From an uncultured Oscillibacter sp. (GTDB lineage Bacteria; Bacillota; Clostridia; Oscillospirales; Oscillospiraceae): a stretch of DNA of 10,270 bases. The notes below the pieces were generated by a model. It worked only from the letters and a program-made list of their open reading frames with translations, was not told the origin of the DNA and searched no databases. Of the stretch, positions 5,166 through 10,270 are shown piece by piece; within the stretch, counting starts at the first letter, position 1; each line of letters opens with the position of its first letter. Position numbers and translations under genes: made by a program. The stretch covers positions 1 through 10,270 of the forward strand of contig CAMXNV010000067.1 of assembly GCA_947245315.1 (NCBI GenBank), written 5' to 3'.

Positions 5166-6013
5166 TGAAGGAATTTAAAAAGGCCAAAGAGGAATACGAG
5201 AACACCCCCATCCCCGCCGAACTGTCGGACCGGGTCCGGCAGGGCATTCAGGAGGGCAGGGCCCATTACCGTGCCCGCCGGGCGAGGACGTTCCGGCGCT
5301 GGGCCTCCGCCGCCGCCTGCTTCTGCGCGGTGCTGGCGGGGCTGAACCTGTCCCCCACCATCGCCAGGGCCGCGGCGGAGGTGCCCGTCCTGGGCGGGCT
5401 GTTCCAGGTGCTGACCTTTGTGGACTACAACCGGACCGAGGACGGCATCCACTACGATGTCTCCGTCCCCCAGGTGGAGGCGGAGAGCGATTTGGCCCAG
5501 ACGGTGAACGCCATGATCCAGGAGAAGCTGGACGCCCACCTGGCCAAGGCCCAGCAGGACTGGGACGACTACCGGGACGCCTTCTTTGCCACCGGCGGCA
5601 CCGAGGAGGAGTGGGGCGGCCGGGAGATGGACGTCATCGCGGACTATGAGATCAAGAGCCAGAGCGACTCCCGGGTCTCCTTCGTGGTGACCTTCGCCGA
5701 GGGCTGGGTGGCCTCCATGGAGGAGCGGTTCTATTACAACCTGGACCTGGCGGAGAACCGGGACCTGACCCTCCGGGACTACCTGGGGGAGGACTGGGTG
5801 GAGATTTGCAACGCCTCCATCCAAAAGCAGATCGAGGACAGCGTGGACGAGGAGGGCTTCACCTACTTCTTCGCCCCGGAGGACGGGGGCTTTACCACGG
5901 TGGACGAGACCACGGGTTTCTACGTCCGGGAGGACGGGACGGTCGTGGTGTGCTTCCCCGAGTACAGCATCGCCGCCGGAGCGGCGGGGATGCCGGAGTT
6001 CCCGATTTCCTGA
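5165..6013 (+). CDS. RsiV-like membrane anti-sigma factor (DUF4163/DUF3298)
   Basis: The 282-aa protein starts at the ATG overlapping the sigma stop; AAGGAG lies about 11 nt upstream. A short basic cytoplasmic N-terminus (1-45) should bind the sigma factor. One membrane span follows (about 46-66, from WASAAACFCAVLAGL). It is followed by SPTIARA and AAEVPVLGG. The large outer part resembles DUF4163 (about 95-190) and DUF3298 (about 192-281), with YNLDLAENRDLTLRDYL and a C-terminal segment running to PEFPI. In Bacillus subtilis RsiV this outer domain binds lysozyme, after which signal peptidase and then RasP cleave the protein and free SigV. The A-R-A motif (67-69) right after the span fits a signal peptidase site here. 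Ligand and proteolysis are inferred by homology. Confidence 0.9.
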   Translation: MKEFKKAKEEYENTPIPAELSDRVRQGIQEGRAHYRARRARTFRRWASAAACFCAVLAGLNLSPTIARAAAEVPVLGGLFQVLTFVDYNRTEDGIHYDVSVPQVEAESDLAQTVNAMIQEKLDAHLAKAQQDWDDYRDAFFATGGTEEEWGGREMDVIADYEIKSQSDSRVSFVVTFAEGWVASMEERFYYNLDLAENRDLTLRDYLGEDWVEICNASIQKQIEDSVDEEGFTYFFAPEDGGFTTVDETTGFYVREDGTVVVCFPEYSIAAGAAGMPEFPIS

Positions 6014-6022
6014 ATACCTGAA

Positions 6023-6060
6023 GGCAGAGGCCGCCCCGCAAGGGGCGGCCTCTTTTTGCC
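6023..6060 (+). terminator. Strong intrinsic terminator of the first sigma operon
   Basis: AGAGGCCGCCCC (6026-6037) and GGGGCGGCCTCT (6042-6053) form a perfect 12-bp stem capped by a GCAA tetraloop and followed by TTTT. It starts 10 to 13 bases after the anti-sigma stop. On the minus strand there is no T tail, so it stops only rightward transcription well. Confidence 0.93.
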
Positions 6061-6096
6061 GTGACCCAATATGCGTTTCATAACCGAAAGGCGTCA

Positions 6097-6124
6097 TAGG
6101 GGCCGCCGCCCCCGGCGGCCCGTT
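6097..6124. repeat. 28-bp dispersed GC hairpin repeat, copy 2
   Basis: Identical to 3038-3065, with the same 8-bp stem GGGCCGCC/GGCGGCCC. It lies in the 146-bp gap between the two convergent sigma operons and is the only hairpin available to stop the leftward transcript, although no T tail follows it. Confidence 0.8.
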
Positions 6125-6159
6125 GGGACAGAGAGTAGGCGCGGCATCGGGCCGCCCCC

Positions 6160-6810
6160 TTACTCCGAAAGCACGTGATCCACCACGACGCGGATGTCCT
6201 TGACGCTTCCCTCCAGCTCCCTGTAGAGCGCCTGGGTCTCCTGGGTGAACTGCACGTCGCTGGCGTGGAAGAGAACATAGGTCCGCTCCGCCGTGGCCAG
6301 GAGATACCGGGTTGCCGTGATGTTGACAAAATCCCCCCAGTCGCTGTCCTCCAGCTGCTCCGGCGTCAGGGCCTCGGGGATGCCGAAGATGTAGAACAGC
6401 ATCCCCCCGGAGAAGGGATTCCGGTCCAGCTCCTCGGGCCACTCCATGCCCCCCGCTTCCCACTCCGCCCGGCCCTGGGCCAGGGCGGCCTCCCGGATCT
6501 CGGGGCAGACCACCACATACTGGCCCTCCCACTCCATCAGCTCATAGCGGCCCTTCCAGTTCTCCGGCAGGATCAGCGTCAGGCCCAGCTCCGTCAGCTC
6601 CAGGGTCTCCGGCTCGTTGGAGCTCCCGGTAAAGGCCAGGGCCCCGGCGGTGAAGCTCACGGCCATCAGGGCCACCACCGCCGCCAGGGAGACCAGGCGG
6701 CGCAGGGCACGCCTCCTCCGCCCGGCGGCGTAGTTGGGGGCCTCCCCGGCCCGGTGGACCAGGTCCTCCTCCACGTTTCCGATGCGCTCGGCCAGCTGCC
6801 GTTGATTCAT
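6160..6810 (-). CDS. Single-pass membrane protein, putative anti-sigma partner of the second ECF factor
   Basis: The 216-aa protein has a 38-residue N-terminus rich in charge (ending RRRRALRR), one membrane span (about 39-60, SLAAVVALMAVSFTAGALAF) and an outer domain of about 155 residues. The outer part reads as a mixed alpha/beta fold (LELTELGLTLILPENWKGRY, QYVVVCPEI, RYLLATAERTYVLFHASDV) and matches no family I can name. Its ATG overlaps the sigma stop by 4 nt (ATGA), and GGAGGG (about 6820-6825) lies upstream. Position, coupling and topology make it the likely membrane-bound regulator of that sigma factor. It lacks a zinc-binding anti-sigma HxxxCxxC motif, and its outer part is unlike the DUF3298 type of the other pair. 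The function is inferred from context. Confidence 0.78.
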   Translation of the reverse strand: MNQRQLAERIGNVEEDLVHRAGEAPNYAAGRRRRALRRLVSLAAVVALMAVSFTAGALAFTGSSNEPETLELTELGLTLILPENWKGRYELMEWEGQYVVVCPEIREAALAQGRAEWEAGGMEWPEELDRNPFSGGMLFYIFGIPEALTPEQLEDSDWGDFVNITATRYLLATAERTYVLFHASDVQFTQETQALYRELEGSVKDIRVVVDHVLSE

Positions 6811-7364
6811 AAGTCAATTCCCTCCTTCTCTAAAAAGGCCCGCAGGGCCCTCCGGGTGCGGCTGAGCATGGACTTCACCTTGCTCTCCCCGAAGCCCGTC
6901 CGGCGGCAGATGTCCTCCACGGAGTAAAAATACCAGTAGCGCAGGAGGAACACCGTCCGCTTCTCCTCCTCCAGCTGCCGGAGGAAGGCGCTGAGGGCCT
7001 GCTCCACCCGGCGGTTCTCCAGCTCCGACTCCACGGTCTCCCGGCCCGAGACGCACTCTCCCAGCTCCTCCAGGGAGCAGACGGCCTCCGGGCGGCGGCG
7101 GGAGGCGCTGAGGTAGTCGAAGCGCTTCAAGGCCAGGTTCCGGGCCACCCGGCCCACGAAGACGGAGAGCCGGGCGGGCCGCTGGGGCGGGATGGCGTTC
7201 CATAGGCCCAGCCAGGTGTCGTTGAGGCACTCCTCCCGGTCCTCGGGGCTGGCCAGAATCCGGCCGGTGATGGCCTGGCAGAGGCCGCCGTACTTGCCGG
7301 AGGTCTCCCGGATGGCGTCCTCCGCCCGGGCCCAGTAGAGCGCGATGATGCTTTGATCGTCCAT
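6807..7364 (-). CDS. ECF sigma-70 family factor, second pair
   Basis: The 185-aa protein shows sigma region 2 (about 20-92, with SPEDREECLNDTWLGLWNAI and RLSVFVGRVARNLALKRFDY) and region 4 (about 115-180, with LEEEKRTVFLLRYWYFYS and the helix-turn-helix VEDICRRTGFGESKVKSMLS). The linker between them is acidic. The ATG at 7364 follows GGGAGG (complement of 7371-7376) at 6-nt spacing. Its stop overlaps the start of the membrane protein by 4 nt, so the two are one operon read leftward. It converges on the other ECF operon. The sequence is clearly different from the first sigma factor, and its promoter lacks the AAC/CGTC boxes, so cross-talk is not indicated. Signal and regulon are unknown. Confidence 0.92.
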   Translation of the reverse strand: MDDQSIIALYWARAEDAIRETSGKYGGLCQAITGRILASPEDREECLNDTWLGLWNAIPPQRPARLSVFVGRVARNLALKRFDYLSASRRRPEAVCSLEELGECVSGRETVESELENRRVEQALSAFLRQLEEEKRTVFLLRYWYFYSVEDICRRTGFGESKVKSMLSRTRRALRAFLEKEGIDL

Positions 7365-7370
7365 GTTCTT

Positions 7371-7425
7371 CCTCCCCGCGGGGCCCGTTCGCGTGAGCGC
7401 GGATGGTCTGTGCGGACGGGGCCCC
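7371..7425 (-). promoter_or_regulatory. Structured leader of the second sigma operon
   Basis: The leader RNA can fold through GGGGCCC-GT (7380-7388) with ACGGGGCCCC (7416-7425), one bulge, enclosing a small CGCG/CGCG hairpin (7390-7401). A perfect palindrome CCCCGCGGGG (7374-7383) overlaps the ribosome binding site (7371-7376). The structures could hide the ribosome binding site. No known riboswitch class is recognised, and the regulatory meaning is inference. Confidence 0.45.
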
Positions 7426-7450
7426 GGAAACTTGAAAAGCGCCTTTCACT

Positions 7451-7456
7451 ATTATA
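7451..7456 (-). promoter_or_regulatory. -10 box of the second sigma operon
   Basis: The minus strand reads a consensus TATAAT here (complement of ATTATA). No -35 box lies at the normal distance; a TTGCGA is 21 bp upstream, which is too far. An A4T5 tract (7492-7500) lies further upstream. The transcript would start near 7444, about 80 nt before the gene. Confidence 0.6.
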
Positions 7457-7507
7457 GTACGGTTTTTCGGCGGGAGGTCGCAAGATTCAAGAAAATTTTT
7501 CCCGGGA

Positions 7508-7540
7508 AAAGCGGCGCTGGTAGAACACCGGCGCCGCTTT
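7508..7540. other. Hairpin between the divergent sigma and oxidoreductase genes
   Basis: AAAGCGGCGC (7508-7517) and GCGCCGCTTT (7531-7540) pair perfectly, and three more inner pairs (one T-G) leave a 7-nt loop. It resembles an intrinsic terminator but has only short T runs on either side (TTT on plus, TTTT on minus) and lies upstream of both flanking genes. It may insulate the two promoters or be left from a lost gene. Confidence 0.5.
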
Positions 7541-7629
7541 GGCTTGCAGATAGGAAAGAAGACCCTCGGGAGGTATGATTTTCAGCGGAGGGGCCAGACT
7601 AAGACCAACTTTGTTTCGGAGGTGATCCC

Positions 7630-8928
7630 ATGGATTCCATTTGGGCCCGGACGGCGGCCCTGCCCTCCTTCGGCCCCCTGGAGGGGGACCTGAAAACGGA
7701 CGTGCTCATCGTGGGCGGCGGCCTGGCGGGTCTGCTGTGCGCTTACAGCCTGCGCCGGGCCGGGGCGGACTGCGCCCTGGTGGAGGCGGACCGCCTTTGC
7801 GGCGGCGTCACGGGCCGTACCACCGCCAAGCTCACCTTCCAGCACGGCCTGATCTACCACAAGCTCCTCCAGACCTTCGGCCCGGAGCGGGCCCGGCTCT
7901 ACCTGGAGGCCAACCGGGGGGCCCTGAACCGCCTCCGGGAGCTCTGCCGGGACATCGACTGCGACTTCCAGGAGCGGGACAGCTACGTCTACGCCCTGAG
8001 GGACCGGCGGGCGCTGGACCGGGAGCTGGAGGCCCTGGCCCGGCTGGGCTTCCCGGCGGAGTTCGCCGAGACGCCGGCCCTGCCCATGCCCACGGCGGGG
8101 GCGGTGCGCTTCCCCCGGCAGGCCCAGTTCCACCCCCTGAAATTCGCCGCCGCTATCGCCAAGGGGCTCCCGATTTTCGAGCGCACCAAGGTCCTGGAGC
8201 TGGGCCTGGGCACGGCGGTGACGGACCGGGGCACCGTCCGGGCGGAGCGGATGGTCATCGCCACCCACTTCCCCCTGCTGAACAAGCACGGGTCCTTTTT
8301 CCTCAAGCTCTACCAGCAGCGCTCCTACGTGCTGGCCCTGGAGCACGGGCCGGACGTGGGGGGCATGTACGTGGACCAGGGGGAGGGGGGCCTGTCCTTC
8401 CGAAATGCCGGGGGCTACCTCCTCCTGGGCGGCGGGGGCCACAGGACCGGCAAGCGGGGCGGCGGCTGGCAGGAGCTGGAGGACTTCGCCAGGCGGCACT
8501 ACCCCCAGGCGCGGGAGGCCGCCCGCTGGGCCACCCAGGACTGCATGACCCTGGACGGCGTGCCCTACGTGGGCCGGTACTCCCGCCGGACCGAGGGGCT
8601 GTACGTGGTCACGGGCTTCAACAAGTGGGGCATGACCTCCTCCCTGGCGGCGGCGGAGCTGCTGCGGGACCTGCTCCTGGGCCGGGGGAGCCCCTATGAG
8701 GACCTGTTCAGTCCCTCCCGGAGCGTGCTCCGCCCCCAGCTGGCGGCCAACGCCTGGGAGTCCGCCCTGGGCCTGCTGACGCCCACGGCCCCCAGGTGCC
8801 CCCACATGGGCTGCGCCTTGAAGTACAACGCCCAGGAGCACAGTTGGGACTGCCCCTGTCACGGGTCCCGCTTCGGGGAGGACGGGCGGCTGCTGGACAA
8901 CCCGGCTACGGACGATAAGCGGATGTAG
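7630..8928 (+). CDS. FAD-dependent oxidoreductase with C-terminal Rieske [2Fe-2S] domain
   Basis: The 432-aa protein begins with a DAO-type FAD domain: dinucleotide motif DVLIVGGGLAG (24-34), acidic E52 for the ribose, and the family segment TTAKLTFQHGLIY (64-76). The FAD domain closes with LDGVPYVGRY and GFNKWGMTSS (329-338). A linker leads to a Rieske domain with C390-x-H392 and C408-x2-H411, all four cluster ligands present, in the setting CPHMGCAL and WDCPCHGSRF. This matches the YhfW group of Bacillus, which is longer (about 500 aa). Such proteins probably move electrons between a substrate amine or other donor, FAD and the iron-sulfur cluster; the substrate is not known. No signal peptide is seen. 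ATG 7630 follows GGAGGTGA (7618-7625). The gene ends 3 bp from the convergent pseudogene. Confidence 0.92.
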   Translation: MDSIWARTAALPSFGPLEGDLKTDVLIVGGGLAGLLCAYSLRRAGADCALVEADRLCGGVTGRTTAKLTFQHGLIYHKLLQTFGPERARLYLEANRGALNRLRELCRDIDCDFQERDSYVYALRDRRALDRELEALARLGFPAEFAETPALPMPTAGAVRFPRQAQFHPLKFAAAIAKGLPIFERTKVLELGLGTAVTDRGTVRAERMVIATHFPLLNKHGSFFLKLYQQRSYVLALEHGPDVGGMYVDQGEGGLSFRNAGGYLLLGGGGHRTGKRGGGWQELEDFARRHYPQAREAARWATQDCMTLDGVPYVGRYSRRTEGLYVVTGFNKWGMTSSLAAAELLRDLLLGRGSPYEDLFSPSRSVLRPQLAANAWESALGLLTPTAPRCPHMGCALKYNAQEHSWDCPCHGSRFGEDGRLLDNPATDDKRM

Positions 8929-8931
8929 GGC

Positions 8932-9434
8932 TTATTCCGGGTAGCGGGTCCAGATAGCGAGAGAACCGCCGAAGTCATCGTCATATTGTCCTGCACCCAG
9001 GTCCCAATAGATGGCATATTCTCCAGACGCATCGCCCGCATCCGTGGTTTCTATTTTTGTCATTTTGATCTCATCGTCATGGGTGGCCCGTGAGGTGACA
9101 ATAAAAACATGGGTGAGCCTGCCTTCTTCGTTGAGTTGGAGACCAATGTCTCCGGGGCGGGCTGTTTCACTGGGGCCTCCGGCTCCGGGGCGGCGGTCTC
9201 CTGGGGATAAAACGCCCGGGCCAGCATCACGCAGAACTGTGCCCGGGTGACGGGCTCGTCGGGCTTGAAGGTTCCGTTGGCATACCCGGAGACAATTCCC
9301 TTGGCCACGCAGTCGTCGATGGCCGAGGCGGCGTAGTGCCCGGCGGGCACGTCGGAGAACCCGGCGGCCAGGGCCGGGGCGCTGAGCCCTGCGCACAGCG
9401 CCAGGGCCAGCAGGAATGAGAACAGTTTTTTCCT
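8932..9434 (-). pseudogene. Decayed S-layer homology (SLH) domain protein gene
   Basis: The reading would start with a lipid-rich export signal (KKLFSFLLALALCAGLSAPA then LAA), followed by one SLH domain (GFSDVPAGHYAASAIDDCVA through YANGTFKPDEPVTRAQFCVM and LARAFY), a proline- and glutamate-rich linker (ETAAPEPEAPVKQPAPE) and a C-terminal domain. Two lesions are visible. The expected start codon is AGG (9432-9434), seven bases after a perfect AAAGGAG (9442-9448), where ATG AAA AAA would be normal. The frame then breaks in the linker, near the C/G run at 9152-9161; the C-terminal part (DIGLQLNEEGRLTHVFIVTS and on to the stop at 8932) lies in the -1 frame, consistent with loss of one base. Repaired, it would give about 167 aa. 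SLH domains anchor exported proteins to cell-wall polymers. Sequencing error is an alternative. Confidence 0.75.
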
Positions 9435-9560
9435 GGGGGTACTCCTTTCGTGTGGGGGTTCCGGGACCTTGAAAATTGGTCCTAATAACCTCAACTAATA
9501 TTAAGTACCATGAGCCCGGCCTTTGGTTTTGCGATTCCCGAAAAATTTTCAAAAAAATAA

Positions 9561-9577
9561 TCCGGCGCCACGCCGGA
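9561..9577 (+). other. Small hairpin in the ldh leader
   Basis: TCCGGCG (9561-9567) and CGCCGGA (9571-9577) form a perfect 7-bp stem with a CCA loop, ending one base before the AGGAGG (9579-9584) of the lactate dehydrogenase gene. It could stabilise the mRNA end or tune ribosome access. The A/T-rich tract 9541-9560 precedes it. No convincing promoter or Rex-type operator was found between 9449 and 9560. Confidence 0.45.
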
Positions 9578-9593
9578 CAGGAGGAAGCTAAGT

Positions 9594-10270
9594 ATGTCAG
9601 TGAATCCCAGAAAAGCGGCCATTATCGGCTGCGGCAACGTGGGCGCGTCCATCGCCTTCCGTTTTTTGCAGCAGGGCCTGTTTAATCACCTGGTGTTGCT
9701 GGACGCCAACCAGGACAAGGCGGAGGGGGAGGCCATGGACCTCCGGGACGGCCTGCCCTATGGCGCGGCCATGGAGATCACCGCCGGGGGCTATGACGAC
9801 CTGGCGGACTGCGCCCTGGCGGTCATCACCGCCGGGGCCAACCAGAAGCCGGGAGAGACCCGGCTGGACCTCATTGGAAAGAACACGGCGATTCTCCGCT
9901 CCGTCCTCCGGGAGATCACCGCCCGGGACTTCGGGGGTATTCTGCTGGTGGTGTCCAACCCCGTGGACGTGCTGACCTACGCGGCCTGGAAGCTGTCGGG
10001 CTACCCCCGGCAGCGGGTCATCGGCTCCGGCACGGTGCTGGACACGGGGCGGCTCAAGCAGCTCCTGGGGGCGGAGCTGGAGGTGGACAGCCGGAACATC
10101 CATGCCTTCATCATCGGGGAGCACGGGGACAGCGAGCTGGCCGTCTGGAGCGAGGCCAACGTCTCCGGCCTGGACCTGGAGGACTTCTGCCGGGTCCGGG
10201 GCCAGACCCTGGGGACGGAGAACCGGGAGCGGCTGTACCGGGAGGTCCGGGACAGCGCCTATCAGATCAT
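9594..10270 (+). CDS. ldh: L-lactate dehydrogenase, N-terminal part (cut by window end)
   Basis: The first 225 codons are visible and the frame is open to the window edge; family members are about 310-320 aa. The NAD-binding motif IGCGNVGAS (11-19) and the acidic D37 at the end of the second strand select NAD. The substrate loop ANQKPGETRLDL (82-93) has Q84 where malate dehydrogenases have R, which marks it as lactate dehydrogenase. Catalytic R90, D150/R153 (in VLDTGRL) and H177 (in GEHGDSE) are all present. The enzyme reduces pyruvate to L-lactate and regenerates NAD during fermentation, in the cytoplasm as a tetramer. ATG 9594 follows AGGAGG (9579-9584) at 9-nt spacing. It is divergent from the SLH pseudogene. 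Allosteric control cannot be judged from the visible part. Confidence 0.95.
   Translation, partial: MSVNPRKAAIIGCGNVGASIAFRFLQQGLFNHLVLLDANQDKAEGEAMDLRDGLPYGAAMEITAGGYDDLADCALAVITAGANQKPGETRLDLIGKNTAILRSVLREITARDFGGILLVVSNPVDVLTYAAWKLSGYPRQRVIGSGTVLDTGRLKQLLGAELEVDSRNIHAFIIGEHGDSELAVWSEANVSGLDLEDFCRVRGQTLGTENRERLYREVRDSAYQI

Noticed and set aside
5042..6532. 496-aa minus-strand open frame
   Set aside because: It is antisense to the first sigma operon, crosses its terminator and overlaps the second anti-sigma gene in another frame; a shadow of high GC.
7575..7625. 16-codon leader peptide before the FAD-Rieske gene
   Set aside because: The ATG is only 1 nt from GGAGG, too close for initiation, and the peptide has no regulatory codon pattern.
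7582..8862. 426-aa minus-strand open frame
   Set aside because: It is antisense to the FAD-Rieske gene, whose domain motifs are intact; no motifs and no ribosome binding site were seen for the minus frame.
9135..9175. Programmed frameshift joining the two halves of the SLH protein
   Set aside because: No slippery heptamer or downstream structure was found, and the start codon is also lost, so decay is simpler.
9435..9494. TTG at 9494 as the real start of the SLH protein
   Set aside because: It has no ribosome binding site and would put an odd 20-residue stretch before the signal peptide, while a perfect SD sits just before the AGG at 9432-9434.
9449..9560. Rex-type operator or clear sigma-A promoter for ldh
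   Set aside because: TAATAT and TTGAAA are present but at unsuitable spacing (21 bp), and no TTGTTAA-type dyad is seen.

Overview
The window looks like a chromosomal segment of a GC-rich anaerobic Firmicute of the Oscillospiraceae type (Flavonifractor, Lawsonibacter or Pseudoflavonifractor-like). The grounds are strong AGGAGG-type ribosome binding sites, very high GC in the genes with short A/T-rich promoter islands, the gene families present, and the GC-rich hairpin repeats between genes. The genus-level guess is inference. No rRNA, tRNA, CRISPR array, transposase or phage module is visible.

Layout. 1-209: heptamer-based tandem and inverted repeat leading into hflX (210-1481, ribosome-associated GTPase). 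1468-1758: a small AT-richer module of an unknown 71-aa protein (minus strand) divergent from a 77-aa Cro/CI-type regulator (1759-1992). 2015-2211: a MITE-like hairpin element. 2252-2884: a YigZ/IMPACT-family protein. 2888-3065: terminator hairpin and GC-rich repeats. 3085-3621 (minus): a MacroD-type macrodomain protein, divergent from 3774-4532: a TipA-type MerR regulator with its own 19-bp-spacer promoter and an internal start for a short form. 4692-6013: ECF sigma factor plus RsiV-like anti-sigma, ending at a strong terminator. 6160-7364 (minus): a second ECF sigma factor plus a single-pass membrane partner, convergent with the first pair. 7630-8928: FAD oxidoreductase with a C-terminal Rieske domain. 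8932-9434 (minus): a decayed S-layer-homology gene. 9594-end: the first 225 codons of L-lactate dehydrogenase, cut by the window edge.

How it fits together. The genes are mostly independent units. The clear partnerships are the two sigma/anti-sigma pairs, each translationally coupled by overlapping stop and start codons, and probably the HTH/71-aa pair, whose promoter lies over the HTH ribosome binding site. Envelope or lysozyme stress sensing is the likely theme of the first pair. The TipA-type regulator suggests drug sensing. Lactate dehydrogenase suggests fermentative metabolism.

No clearly new multi-gene system is evident. The observations most worth following are the TipA-like dual translation start, the uncharacterised HTH/small-protein pair, the double lesion in the S-layer-homology gene, and the families of non-coding repeats.
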